42,248 nt of DNA from Woeseiaceae bacterium (GTDB lineage Bacteria > Pseudomonadota > Gammaproteobacteria > Steroidobacterales > Woeseiaceae), in NCBI GenBank assembly GCA_028289545.1, contig JANQPG010000026.1:1-42248 (forward strand), read 5' to 3'. The translations under genes were made by a program, and so were the position numbers. Under the pieces are notes generated by a model. It had not been told where the DNA came from, did no database searches, and saw nothing but the letters and a program-made list of their open reading frames with translations. Positions 26,623 through 37,831 of the stretch are shown here, piece by piece (the first letter of the stretch is position 1; every line of letters starts with the position of its first letter).

Positions 26623-27555
26623 ATGAATATCCTGATCTTTTCCAGGGGGCGAAATAAGCCCCGACAGCTTGATCTGTCTGCAGCATCGCTGGCCCTGATT
26701 GGCGTGGCCGGGGCGCTGTCGCTGGGCTTGATCGGTTTTGCCGGAGGGCACTGGTACTCGACCCACAACGGTTCCGGCGTCAGCAATGACGAACTGGCCG
26801 TGTTTGCCGAAGCTATTTCGGATCAGCGGGACGAAATCGAGGGTATTCGCCGCGAGAAGGAAGACACCCTCGACGCCATGGCGATACGAATCGCCGAACT
26901 GAACGCAAGGATTATCCGTCTCGACGCGCTCGGCCGGCGACTGACCGACATGGCCGACATCGACGACGGCGAATTCGACTTCGACTCCGATCCCGCTCTG
27001 GGTGGTCCGGAGGAGCCGATGATGACGGGTTCCAACGTGGCGGTACCCGAGGTGGTTGAAGCGATGCAGGCGTTGAACCGCGATCTCGATAATCGCGAAG
27101 CGCAGCTCGGCGTGCTGGAAGGCGTGCTAATGCACCAGAACCTGGAACAGCGCGTCTACCCTCGCGGCCGCCCCGTCAAATCCGGGTGGATCTCTTCCTA
27201 CTTCGGCAAGCGCACCGACCCGTTTACGGGCAAGCCAGCCAACCACACGGGTATCGACTTCGCCGGCAAGATGGGCGACGAAATTGTCGCTGTCGCCGAT
27301 GGCGTCGTCACCTGGTCGGGTGACCGCTTTGGCTACGGGATCATGGTGGAACTCAATCACGGCAACGGCTACGTAACCCGCTACGCACACAATTCCGAGA
27401 ACAAGGTCGATGTGGGCGACGAAGTGCGGAAAGGGCAGGTCGTGGCGCTCATGGGGCGCACAGGACGTGCTACGGGCCCGAACCTGCATTTTGAGGTGGT
27501 TCGCAACGGCCGCCGCGTAAATCCCGTCAATTTTATCCGCGAAACCAGCCGATAG
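26623..27555 (+). CDS. M23 (LytM) family metallopeptidase, membrane-anchored
   Basis: A 310-residue protein with a short cytoplasmic tail, one membrane helix (about 19-42), a periplasmic coiled-coil region (about 52-105, QRDEIEGIRREKEDTLDAM), an acidic linker, and a C-terminal LytM domain. The zinc and catalytic residues are present: H208 and D212 in HTGIDF, H256 in RYAHN, and H289 in LHFEV. It is therefore predicted to be an active peptidoglycan endopeptidase and not a degenerate EnvC/NlpD-type activator. Location between dciA and secA matches Pseudomonas. No strong Shine-Dalgarno precedes its ATG, consistent with control by the upstream riboswitch. Substrate inferred. Confidence 0.9.
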   Translation: MNILIFSRGRNKPRQLDLSAASLALIGVAGALSLGLIGFAGGHWYSTHNGSGVSNDELAVFAEAISDQRDEIEGIRREKEDTLDAMAIRIAELNARIIRLDALGRRLTDMADIDDGEFDFDSDPALGGPEEPMMTGSNVAVPEVVEAMQALNRDLDNREAQLGVLEGVLMHQNLEQRVYPRGRPVKSGWISSYFGKRTDPFTGKPANHTGIDFAGKMGDEIVAVADGVVTWSGDRFGYGIMVELNHGNGYVTRYAHNSENKVDVGDEVRKGQVVALMGRTGRATGPNLHFEVVRNGRRVNPVNFIRETSR

Positions 27556-27726
27556 GCGCCCCGCCCGCTGAAAAGGGCGATCCGGGCTTCATTCCAGGCT
27601 TCATCCAAGCTCCCGGTCGTTTTTGCGCGCGCTCCGCGCTTGGTTTGCGTTGATTCGTCCATAAATAGGGATAACGCCGCCCGAAGGACCTGTCCCGGGC
27701 AGCGGCGGCGCGGCCGCCAATTAGGG

Positions 27727-27755
27727 GTGAGATAGGTTCTAAACTTCCTTAGAAT
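27727..27755 (+). promoter_or_regulatory. Candidate secA promoter
   Basis: GTGAGA (27727-27732), a 17-bp spacer and TAGAAT (27750-27755) lie 44 bases before the secA start. The upstream 27676-27720 region can fold into GC-rich hairpins. Only the -10 is close to consensus. No secM-like gene is seen. Confidence 0.4.
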
Positions 27756-27798
27756 ACCCGGCTTTGTGCCGCCCACAGCCCGTCTTGAGGAGTCTTAC

Positions 27799-30732
<2,934 letters not shown>

Positions 30733-30743
30733 GGCGCCCTGAA

Positions 30744-31166
30744 TTGAGACGACTGGATGTCGTTGCGGGCATTCTCTGGAATGACGCCGACGAAGTGCTG
30801 ATCGCGGAACGCCTCGGTGACGGGCCGTTTCACGGCCTTTGGGAGTTCCCCGGCGGTAAGATCGATAGCGGCGAACACCCCGGAGAAGCGCTGGTGCGGG
30901 AGCTGAGCGAAGAAATTGGCGTTTCAGTACTGGCCAGCCGACACTTCCTTTCTCTGGAACACCGCTACCCTGATCGCCACGTCGGTATCGAGTTTCACCT
31001 CGTGGAGCGTTGGGAAAACGAACCGCAGGGCCTGGAAGGGCAAGCACTCAAGTGGGTGGCCATCCACGATTTGGAGGCCGCGGAGTTATTGCCCGCCGAC
31101 ATGCCCGTGATCGAGGCTCTTCAGTCCAGGCGTCGCGAACGGCTTGACGATTTGCGCGCCGGCTAG
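30744..31166 (+). CDS. mutT: 8-oxo-dGTP diphosphatase MutT
   Basis: Nudix hydrolase that removes oxidised guanine nucleotides from the pool. The nudix box is complete, G-x5-E-x7-REL-x-EE-x-G-V (GKIDSGE through RELSEEIGV), and EFPGGK and [10 protein letters not shown] match E. coli MutT. About 140 residues. No ATG is available: the TTG at 30744 has GAGG (30732-30735) eight bases upstream and gives [11 protein letters not shown], near the E. coli start; TTG 30729 overlapping the secA stop is an alternative. Only 11 bases follow the secA stop, so it is probably co-transcribed. Confidence 0.9.
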   Translation: MRRLDVVAGILWNDADEVLIAERLGDGPFHGLWEFPGGKIDSGEHPGEALVRELSEEIGVSVLASRHFLSLEHRYPDRHVGIEFHLVERWENEPQGLEGQALKWVAIHDLEAAELLPADMPVIEALQSRRRERLDDLRAG

Positions 31167-31196
31167 GCGGCCGGGGTACTGTTTGTCGGCAGGTGC

Positions 31197-31997
31197 TCAG
31201 CAGATGCTGAGTTTGAATGAAACGTCTTCCGTGGTTTGCACCGCGCGCGCCTCGACGCTGGTCCATTCGAGGAAGCGCACGGTGAAGCGATGCTGGCTGC
31301 CGCTGATCTCCGGGAACAGCTTGCTGTTGCTCGCAATGCCGATGCGCAGCAATCGACAGTGTTCGCCTTTCCTGACGTTGTGCTGGTACATGCCGCTGGC
31401 TGCGAGCTTGTCGAGCGGTTGAGCGGATTCCCGTATTAGCCACAGGAGCTCCAGTACGGCATCACACAGCGGTCGAATGCTGCTGACCCACAAGTCCAGA
31501 TCTTCCTGGCGGCGTTGCCAGGACTGTCTAAGCCAGTGACTGTAGACGGGCAAATCGAATTCGCAGGTGCCGCCAGGAATGGCGCTGCGGTGTTTAACCG
31601 CGCTCAGGAATTCACTTTCCTTCAGAGGCTGCAAGTACTGCGTGCCGGCGCTCAGCAACGCGCTGCGGCTGTCGTTGAGGTTACGAATCAATGACTCGAG
31701 TCGACTGCGATCCACGTCGGGCAGGCTCATGAAGCGTTCGAGCACCGCAAGCTGGTGATCCAGTTCCTTGTGCACGTCGCTGCGGACATCACCACGCGAC
31801 AGGATGGCCATGATATCGAGCAGGGTGGCAATGGTGGCGCGGCTCGCCCAGTCGCTTTCGCTTTCGCCGTTGTACAGCAATTGCTGGTACAGGAATTCGA
31901 GGCGCAGAAACGTACGCATCCGCTCGATGAGAGGCTGCTCGTAGTAGGTCTCGCCGGGGACGGTCCCGGCGACGATATTGCCGGCAGGTTTCGCCAT
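31197..31997 (-). CDS. zapD: Cell division protein ZapD (YacF)
   Basis: Z-ring bundling protein that crosslinks FtsZ filaments by contacting the FtsZ C-terminal peptide. A 266-residue mostly helical protein: YYEQPLIERMRTFLRLEFLYQQ at the N-terminus, a long helix bundle containing LLDIMAILSRGDVRSDVHKEL, CEFDLPVYSHWL, and a C-terminal beta domain with QHRFTVRFLEW. Family match is clear. In gammaproteobacteria it usually lies beside yacG and coaE; here yacG is missing and 152 bases of repeats separate it from coaE. Confidence 0.95.
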   Translation of the reverse strand: MAKPAGNIVAGTVPGETYYEQPLIERMRTFLRLEFLYQQLLYNGESESDWASRATIATLLDIMAILSRGDVRSDVHKELDHQLAVLERFMSLPDVDRSRLESLIRNLNDSRSALLSAGTQYLQPLKESEFLSAVKHRSAIPGGTCEFDLPVYSHWLRQSWQRRQEDLDLWVSSIRPLCDAVLELLWLIRESAQPLDKLAASGMYQHNVRKGEHCRLLRIGIASNSKLFPEISGSQHRFTVRFLEWTSVEARAVQTTEDVSFKLSIC

Positions 31998-32026
31998 CGC
32001 GCTATTCTGCGCCTTGCCCGCGGGGA

Positions 32027-32190
32027 GGGCAAATCGTGCGTTGGCCGCAAGTCACCCGGGCCGTTGCGGCCAAATTGAGCGGGGCAAATCATGCGTAGTC
32101 GCAAGTCACCCGGGCCGCTGCGGGCAGATTGAGTGGGGCAAATCGCGAGTCAGCCCCGTTCCGAGCGGGCCGCTGCAGCCAGATCGAGAT
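32027..32190 (-). repeat. Three tandem ~55-bp units derived from the coaE 3' end
   Basis: Units 32027-32081, 32082-32135 and 32136-32190 each begin GGGCAAATC and share CCGGGCCG/CGGGCCG and GATTGAG/AATTGAG/GATCGAG positions. Units 1 and 2 are the most alike. The third includes the last codons of coaE (LDLAAAARSERG) and its stop, while the others are outside any gene. Read on the minus strand, coaE's tail is followed by two decayed copies of that tail plus spacer. Confidence 0.8.
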
Positions 32191-32794
32191 ACTGTCGGTG
32201 CATGGCGACAGTTGCAGCCTCGAGTTCCTCGAGCGTGCCGTCGTTATGGATGACGTCATCCGCGATGGCGAGTCGTTCGTCGCGGCTGGCCTGTGACGCA
32301 ATGATGCTGCGTGCCTGCTGCTCGGATTCCGAATCGCGCAACAGCAGGCGCTCCAGCTGGGTTTCCTCGCTGCAATCGACGACCAGGATGCGATCCAGTG
32401 CCGATGCGAGCGGCGAACCCGTCAGTAGCGGGACAACAAGAACCTGATACGGCCCCGTCGCCGCAGCGGCCTGCTCGAGCGCCATCTCGCGAATGCGCGG
32501 GTGCAATATGCCTTCGAGTTTTTTTCGCTGCTCGTCATCCGCGAAGATCAGCTTACGCAAAGCGCGTCGGTCAAGCGTGCCGTCACTTGCGATAAAGGTG
32601 TCGCCAAATTGTCGGCGTATCTCTTCAAGCGCCGGTTGTCCCGGTTCCACAGCCGTGCGCGCGATCACGTCGGTGTCGATGATGTCAGCGCCCAGTTCAC
32701 CCAGTGTGTCCGCTACCGTGCTCTTGCCGCTGGCGATGCCGCCTGTCAGCCCGACGTAAAAAGACGGGCCCTCCGATTTCGACGACAGCTCCAT
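32150..32794 (-). CDS. coaE: Dephospho-CoA kinase CoaE
   Basis: Last step of coenzyme A synthesis: ATP phosphorylates the 3'-hydroxyl of dephospho-CoA. P-loop GGIASGKS at 18-25, DTDVIAR, HPRIRE and VVPLLTGS are the family blocks. 214 residues, slightly above the E. coli 206 because of an N-terminal extension (ELSSKSEGPSF). ATG 32794 directly abuts the pilD stop, suggesting cotranscription with pilD as in Pseudomonas. The final codons lie in a repeated unit. Confidence 0.96.
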   Translation of the reverse strand: MELSSKSEGPSFYVGLTGGIASGKSTVADTLGELGADIIDTDVIARTAVEPGQPALEEIRRQFGDTFIASDGTLDRRALRKLIFADDEQRKKLEGILHPRIREMALEQAAAATGPYQVLVVPLLTGSPLASALDRILVVDCSEETQLERLLLRDSESEQQARSIIASQASRDERLAIADDVIHNDGTLEELEAATVAMHRQYLDLAAAARSERG

Positions 32795-33679
32795 TCAGAA
32801 CATCAGGGCTACGTAAGCGGCGCGGATTTCTTCGCCGTAGAGCATCGTGATCCAGCCCGCGGCGGCAAGAAACGGCCCGAACGGCATTGGCACTTTGTGA
32901 TCGCGCCCCCTGAAAACGATGAGCAGGATGCCGACGACCGCGCCGACAAACGCGGACATGATGATGATCGTCGGCAGCGCCTGCCAACCCAGCCACGCGC
33001 CCAACGCCGCGAGCAGCTTGAAGTCGCCGTACCCCATGCCTTCTTTGCCGGTCAGTAGCTTGAAGAGCTGATAGACGGTCCAGAAGCTCAGGTATCCCGC
33101 AACGGCGCCGATGATCGCGTCATGAGCCGGAATAAACAGCGTCGACGCCGCGTCGAGCGGATGAAACAAACTCATGATGAGCCCAATCCAGAGCAGCGGC
33201 AACACGATCGAATCGGGAATGAGCTGCTTGTCGAAATCGATCATCGTAATGGGAATCAGCATGAGTGTTAGAACAACACCCATAATGGCCTCGACTCCGA
33301 AGCCAAAATGCCACGCCACAAATCCCGCCAGCAGCGCCGTTACGAACTCGACCAGCGGATAGCGCGCGGGAATGGGAGTCCCGCAGGCCGCACAGCGGCC
33401 GCCCAGGGTCAGATAACTGATAATCGGAATGTTCTGCACGGCTGTAATCTGGTGACCGCAAGCGGGGCAGCGTGATCGCGGTCTGACGAGATCGAAGTCT
33501 TCCTCGGGCACGTCGGTTATCGGCTCGGCAGCCAGCATGCGACACTGTTCGCGCCATTCGCGCTCCATCATGATCGGCAGGCGGTAAATGACGACGTTGA
33601 GGAAGCTGCCGATCAACAGCGTGAAGGCGAAGATCACACCCGTAAAAACCAGTGGCGAATCGGCAAACAGTTCGAGCAT
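32795..33679 (-). CDS. pilD: Prepilin peptidase / N-methyltransferase PilD
   Basis: Polytopic membrane enzyme that cleaves the leader of type IV prepilins and methylates the new N-terminal residue; it also serves type II secretion. Zinc-binding Cys pairs at 71/74 and 96/99 (CPACGH, CAACGT), catalytic-type Asp near 148 in MIDFDKQLIPD and Asp219 in GMGYGDFK. About eight membrane helices, 294 residues. The ATG at 33679 starts MLELFADSPL, like other PilD. It is separated from pilC by an intrinsic terminator ending only about 25 bases upstream. Confidence 0.96.
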   Translation of the reverse strand: MLELFADSPLVFTGVIFAFTLLIGSFLNVVIYRLPIMMEREWREQCRMLAAEPITDVPEEDFDLVRPRSRCPACGHQITAVQNIPIISYLTLGGRCAACGTPIPARYPLVEFVTALLAGFVAWHFGFGVEAIMGVVLTLMLIPITMIDFDKQLIPDSIVLPLLWIGLIMSLFHPLDAASTLFIPAHDAIIGAVAGYLSFWTVYQLFKLLTGKEGMGYGDFKLLAALGAWLGWQALPTIIIMSAFVGAVVGILLIVFRGRDHKVPMPFGPFLAAAGWITMLYGEEIRAAYVALMF

Positions 33680-33703
33680 GATTGCGGCTCCAATGCTTCC
33701 GGC

Positions 33704-33744
33704 AATAAAAAACGAACGGCGTCCGGAGTGTCCTCCGAACGCCG
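33704..33744 (-). terminator. Intrinsic terminator after pilC
   Basis: On the minus strand an 11-bp stem with one mismatch (33718-33728 with 33733-33743, loop of four) is followed by GUUCGUUUUUUAUU, a clear Rho-independent terminator. It lies 30 bases after the pilC stop and directly before pilD, so pilD, coaE may need readthrough or a local promoter. Confidence 0.82.
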
Positions 33745-33773
33745 CTGTTTTGCAATCTGCGGGCTTTGCCGGT

Positions 33774-34991
33774 CTAGACGACCTGGCCGAGCTTGAAGAT
33801 CGGCAGGTACATTGCGATAACCAGTCCGCCGACCATGACGCCGAGGATGGCCATGATGATCGGTTCCAGCAGTGAAGACAGGTTATCGACCGCGTTGTCG
33901 ACGTCTTCTTCATAGAAGTCGGCGACCTTTGCGGACATTTCGTCCAAAGAACCCGATTCCTCGCCGACCGCAATCATCTGAATGACCATGTTCGGGAACA
34001 GATCGGTGTTTTCCATGGACTGCTGCAGACGTTGGCCGGTTGCCACCTCGTCGCGCATGGCCTTGACGCCTTCCTCGTAGACGATGTTGCCCGTTGCGCC
34101 GGCTACGGAATCGAGCGCTTCCACCAGCGGCACGCCCGCCGCGAACATTGTGGACAACGTTCTCGCATAGCGCGCAATCGAGGCTTTTTCCATGATCGGT
34201 CCAATCACCGGTACCTTGAGCGTAACGCGATCGAGGAAATGCTGCATTGGGCGGGAACGCTTCTTGAAGTACAGGAAGCCGCCAATGCCGCCGCCAATGA
34301 TGACGGCGAGCAGGAGGCCCTGTTCGCGTACGAAGATGGACATGTCGATGACCAGTCGCGTAAATGCCGGCAGATCGGCGCCGAAGCCCTGGAACAGGTC
34401 TTCAAAAGCCGGAATTACAAAGATCAACAGGATCGTCATGACGACAAACGCGACAACCAGCACAGCGGCGGGATAGGTCAGCGCTTTCTTGATTTTCTTC
34501 TTGATCGCCTCGGTCTTTTCCTTGTACGTGGCGATCTTGTCGAGCAGCGTCTCGAGAGCACCCGCCTGCTCACCGGCCTCGACCAGGTTGATGAACAGGT
34601 CGTCGAAGTAGATCGGTTGCTTGGCAAGCGCTTCCGCGAGAGAGCTGCCGCCCTCCACGTCGCTCTTGATCGACAGGATCAGCTTCTGCATGGCCGCGTT
34701 CTCGTGGCCGGTTCCGACAATCTCGAACGACTGTACCAGCGGAATACCGGCGGCCAGCATCGTTGCCAACTGTCGCGAGAACAAAGCAATATCGCTCGGC
34801 GTTATCTTGCCGCCGCTCGAGAACAGACCTTTGGACTCTTTGCGTATGCGGGACGGGACTACGCCCTGACGGCGGAGATCCGCGCGCACGGCAGCTTCGT
34901 CGGCCGCCATGCTTTTGCCTTTGACTTTCTTGCCGTTTCGATCGGTGCCTTCCCACTGGAAGGGCATCTTCATTACTGCTGTTTCAGCCAT
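33774..34991 (-). CDS. pilC: Type IV pilus inner-membrane platform protein PilC
   Basis: GspF-type platform protein that couples the PilB motor to pilin assembly. Two tandem GspF domains are apparent: the first from DIALFSRQLATMLAAGIPLVQS, the second from IARYARTLSTMFAAGVPLVEAL, each followed by a membrane-helix pair (for example TYPAAVLVVAFVVMTILLIFV). 405 residues, typical. ATG 34991 with MAETAVMKMPFQWEG matches family N-termini. A 28-base gap separates it from pilB, so they are one transcript. A strong terminator follows. Confidence 0.97.
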   Translation of the reverse strand: MAETAVMKMPFQWEGTDRNGKKVKGKSMAADEAAVRADLRRQGVVPSRIRKESKGLFSSGGKITPSDIALFSRQLATMLAAGIPLVQSFEIVGTGHENAAMQKLILSIKSDVEGGSSLAEALAKQPIYFDDLFINLVEAGEQAGALETLLDKIATYKEKTEAIKKKIKKALTYPAAVLVVAFVVMTILLIFVIPAFEDLFQGFGADLPAFTRLVIDMSIFVREQGLLLAVIIGGGIGGFLYFKKRSRPMQHFLDRVTLKVPVIGPIMEKASIARYARTLSTMFAAGVPLVEALDSVAGATGNIVYEEGVKAMRDEVATGQRLQQSMENTDLFPNMVIQMIAVGEESGSLDEMSAKVADFYEEDVDNAVDNLSSLLEPIIMAILGVMVGGLVIAMYLPIFKLGQVV

Positions 34992-35019
34992 CGTCGCGTC
35001 CGAAAAAAGCGGGTCTTAT

Positions 35020-36741
35020 CTACTCGATTGTAACCCTGTTGACCTCTTCAAGGCTGGTAACCCCGTCCTTGACTTTGTTCAATCCTGCTCTTCGCAGGTC
35101 GATGACGCCTTCTTTCTGTGCCTGATCCGCAATCTGCATGGCGTTGCCGCCTTCCATGATGATGCGGCCCATGATTTCCGAGACCTCCATGACCTGAAAG
35201 ATGCCAACACGGCCTTTGTAGCCGGCGTTGCAGCTCTTGCAGCCTTTCGGTCCGAAAATGGTCAGCCCGGAATCGATCTCGCCCTGGGTGAAACCCTCTT
35301 TGAGCAGTGCCTCCGCAGGTATGTCCTTGACTTCCTTGCAGTTATCGCAGAGCCGCCGACCGAGGCGCTGCGCAATGATGAGGCTCACCGACGTCGCGAT
35401 CGCGTAGGGTTTCACTCCCATGTCGACCATGCGCGTCAGCGTCTTCGGTGCGTCGTTCGTGTGCAGCGTCGACAGCACCAAATGGCCGGTCTGGGCCGCT
35501 TTGATCGCAATTTCGGCCGTCTCCAGGTCACGGATCTCACCGACCATGATGACGTCGGGATCCTGTCGCAGGAAAGCCTTGAGGGCCGAGGCGAAGGTCA
35601 ACCCGACTTTCGGATTGACGTTGACCTGATTGATGCCGCGCAGGTTGATTTCGGCCGGGTCCTCGGCCGTCGAAATGTTGCGATCCTCGGTATTGAGAAT
35701 GTTGAGGCCGGTATAGAGGGACACGGTCTTGCCCGAGCCCGTGGGTCCGGTCACCAGTATCATTCCGTACGGTTTGTTCAGATGTTTGAGGTACAGCTCT
35801 TTCTGCTGGTCCTCGTAGCCGAGGGCGTCGATCCCGAGCTTCGCGCTGGACGGGTCCAGAATACGCAGCACAATTTTTTCGCCGAACAGCGTGGGGCACG
35901 TGTTGACGCGAAAATCGATGGCGCGTTTCTTGGACAGACGCATCTTGATGCGGCCATCCTGCGGCACGCGGCGTTCGGCGATGTCCATCCGAGACATGAC
36001 TTTTATTCGCGCGCAGACTTTGTTGGTCAGGACTGAGGGCGGGCGGGCGACAACGGACAGCACGCCGTCGAGCCGCGTGCGGACCTGGAAATCGTTCTCG
36101 TACGGTTCGAAGTGGATATCCGACGCGCCGCGTTTGATGGCGTCGAGCAGGATCTTGTTGACGAATCGCACAACCGGCGCGTCTTCGACGTCGTCGCGGA
36201 CATCGTCGTCCTGCTCTTCTTCGTCACCGCTGATGTCGAGGTTTTCGAGGTCGAAGTCGTCATCGTCGCCGAGACCCGACATCGAGGTGTCGACGGCCTC
36301 GAGCGCTTTGGTGATGCGTTCCTCGAGCTTGTCCTGCTCGACGACGACCGGATCGATTCTCAGACTGGTCTGGAACTTGATGTCGTCGATGGCCTGCAGG
36401 TTCGTCGGGTCGGCTATCCCCAGGAACAGGCGCTGCCCGCGCTTGACGAGCGGCAGCACGCGATGTTTTTCGAGCAGGTTCTTATCGACGGCGCGCACGA
36501 CGTCGTAGTCGTCGTCGAGAGCGTCCAGGTCGAGGAGCGGAACACCGAACTCGTGCGCGGCGGCAACCGCAACGGCGCGAGCGTCGGCGAGGTTCTCCCT
36601 GACCAGATACGCCACCAGCGGCGTTCGTTCCTTGCGAGCGGTTTCAGAGGCCTCACTCAGTTGCTCTTCCGCAATAATTCCGTCCTGTACAAGACGGCGC
36701 GGCAATCCCGCCAGGTTGGTTTGTGAGGCCGTGGCTGCCAT
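35020..36741 (-). CDS. pilB: Type IV pilus assembly ATPase PilB
   Basis: Hexameric ATPase that drives pilus extension. N-terminal MshEN-type domain (about 10-150, a known c-di-GMP-binding fold in related PilB/MshE), an acidic linker (about 155-195), NIL/N2 domain with DIHFEP, and the GspE core: Walker A GPTGSGKT at 332-339, Asp-box GEIRDLETAEIA, His-box HTNDAP, and tetracysteine zinc site CDNC...CKSC. 573 residues. The N-terminal start is supported by the ASQTNLAGLPRRLVQDG pattern. No pilus twitching ATPase (pilT) is in the window. Confidence 0.97.
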   Translation of the reverse strand: MAATASQTNLAGLPRRLVQDGIIAEEQLSEASETARKERTPLVAYLVRENLADARAVAVAAAHEFGVPLLDLDALDDDYDVVRAVDKNLLEKHRVLPLVKRGQRLFLGIADPTNLQAIDDIKFQTSLRIDPVVVEQDKLEERITKALEAVDTSMSGLGDDDDFDLENLDISGDEEEQDDDVRDDVEDAPVVRFVNKILLDAIKRGASDIHFEPYENDFQVRTRLDGVLSVVARPPSVLTNKVCARIKVMSRMDIAERRVPQDGRIKMRLSKKRAIDFRVNTCPTLFGEKIVLRILDPSSAKLGIDALGYEDQQKELYLKHLNKPYGMILVTGPTGSGKTVSLYTGLNILNTEDRNISTAEDPAEINLRGINQVNVNPKVGLTFASALKAFLRQDPDVIMVGEIRDLETAEIAIKAAQTGHLVLSTLHTNDAPKTLTRMVDMGVKPYAIATSVSLIIAQRLGRRLCDNCKEVKDIPAEALLKEGFTQGEIDSGLTIFGPKGCKSCNAGYKGRVGIFQVMEVSEIMGRIIMEGGNAMQIADQAQKEGVIDLRRAGLNKVKDGVTSLEEVNRVTIE

Positions 36742-37038
36742 ACGCGGTTGGGACTCTGAGAAGTTGCGGTCGACGCTACAGTCTCACCGATCCAAGTGTC
36801 CGATTCAACTGGATTTTGTGCGGTTTGTCACAGTTAGGGAATTTGATTAAGTAAAGCGTTGGAAGGAGCCCGGTTTTGCCCGGAATCAGGGCCATGCCGC
36901 TGCCGAAATTTACGCACAGCGGCGCTTCGGGAGCATTCAGGTGCGTTTGCCCGCGGACCCCGATCGGCTTCGGGCACCACCCCATCGGGCTGCGGTTCAT
37001 CGTCGTACTACGTGCTCCGCAGAGCTTGTCGAGGTGTG
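36742..37038 (-). other. Gap between the methyltransferase and pilB
   Basis: 297 gene-free bases likely containing the pilB promoter. I see a perfect 7-bp inverted repeat (36896-36902/36917-36923) but no convincing sigma70 or sigma54 motif and no tRNA. An 88-codon open frame across it resembles nothing I recognise and overlaps the methyltransferase end; I treat it as non-coding. Confidence 0.5.
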
Positions 37039-37770
37039 TCATCGGGTCGGTCCACGGTCCTCCCGGTAATAGATGTCCCGGCCGATGTAATCGCAGACAG
37101 CCGTTTCGGCAGCCGGTATCACATGCTTGAGAAAACTGTGTCGGTACGGAAAGAAATGCAGATGGGGATTGAAGGTAAAGCGGTACTCACGTTCCTTCGG
37201 AACCACGACGATGAGGCGTTGCTTGCAGACACGCCTGAGTTCCGCGATGGCGTGCCGCAGGTCGAGAACGTGCTCCAGGACGTGGGTGCAAATCACGGTA
37301 TCGAAGCTTTCGTCTTCGAAAGGCAGCTTCTCGATCGGGCATTCGATCCATTCGACGCCGGGTGTGTTGAGTTGCGCTTCGTCGCCGATCTGGAAATCCA
37401 CGCCCGTGTATTCGTTCGACTCGCCGTTTCGCGCCGCCATCAGGCGGCGCAGAAGTTCACCCGTGCCGCAGCCCACGTCCAGTATTTTCCCCGGCAGCGC
37501 TTCCGACGCGATTCTGGCGATACACGCTTCGGAGTTATCGGTGCCGTCCTGAATCCTGGGCAACGCCGAATAGATGTCGGCGTATTCCTCCTCGGTCACC
37601 ACGTGCGCTCGTGCGCGGAAGCTTTCCAGGTCGTCGATCAAACCGCCCCAGTACCGGCGGAACAGCCAGCGAAACAGGCGGCTGTCTCTCAGGATCGGCG
37701 GAACGAGTTCCTCCAGAACGAAGCGGATGCGATTGGTTGTCTCGCGGTTCATGAGGCCGTGTCCGTGCAT
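37039..37770 (-). CDS. Class I SAM-dependent methyltransferase, probable glycan/lipid-modifying
   Basis: A 243-residue protein with the SAM motif ILDVGCGTG (about 95-103) and EHVLDLRHAIAELRRV typical of Methyltransf_11-type enzymes; HVLEHV marks post-motif I-III. The N-terminal 90 residues (RFVLEELVPPILRDSRLF...) are a non-catalytic helical extension. Substrate unknown; in glycan loci such enzymes O-methylate sugars or lipid carriers. It lies divergent from the glycosyltransferase cassette by 61 bp, which suggests, without proving, a shared pathway. ATG 37752 (residue 7) is an alternative start; neither has a strong Shine-Dalgarno. Confidence 0.8.
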   Translation of the reverse strand: MHGHGLMNRETTNRIRFVLEELVPPILRDSRLFRWLFRRYWGGLIDDLESFRARAHVVTEEEYADIYSALPRIQDGTDNSEACIARIASEALPGKILDVGCGTGELLRRLMAARNGESNEYTGVDFQIGDEAQLNTPGVEWIECPIEKLPFEDESFDTVICTHVLEHVLDLRHAIAELRRVCKQRLIVVVPKEREYRFTFNPHLHFFPYRHSFLKHVIPAAETAVCDYIGRDIYYREDRGPTR

Positions 37771-37815
37771 GCACTGAGATTGCCGCCACCCTATCTTTTT
37801 CGCGCCTTCAAGTCA

Positions 37816-37823
37816 TGTACAAT
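37816..37823 (+). promoter_or_regulatory. Candidate -10 element giving a near-leaderless transcript
   Basis: TGTACAAT (37816-37823) is a good -10 with upstream TG. Transcription would begin at about 37829-37831, immediately before the glycosyltransferase ATG at 37832. No -35 of quality is seen. Confidence 0.35.
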
Positions 37824-37831
37824 CCGCGCTC

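Noticed and set aside
27556..27600. Second c-di-GMP-like element after the M23 gene (GCTGAAAA within CGCCC/GGGCG)
   Set aside because: It shares only the GCTGAAAA loop with the riboswitch; the other conserved blocks are missing.
27676..27720. Riboswitch or SecM-type arrest element upstream of secA
   Set aside because: Only generic GC-rich hairpins are visible; there is no secM-like arrest peptide.
36742..37038. tRNA gene near the pilin/pilB locus, as in some Pseudomonas
   Set aside because: No cloverleaf or T-loop GTTCGA pattern could be fitted here or in the pilin gaps.
36776..37042. 88-codon minus-strand open frame upstream of pilB
   Set aside because: No recognisable domain, no Shine-Dalgarno, and it overlaps the methyltransferase end.
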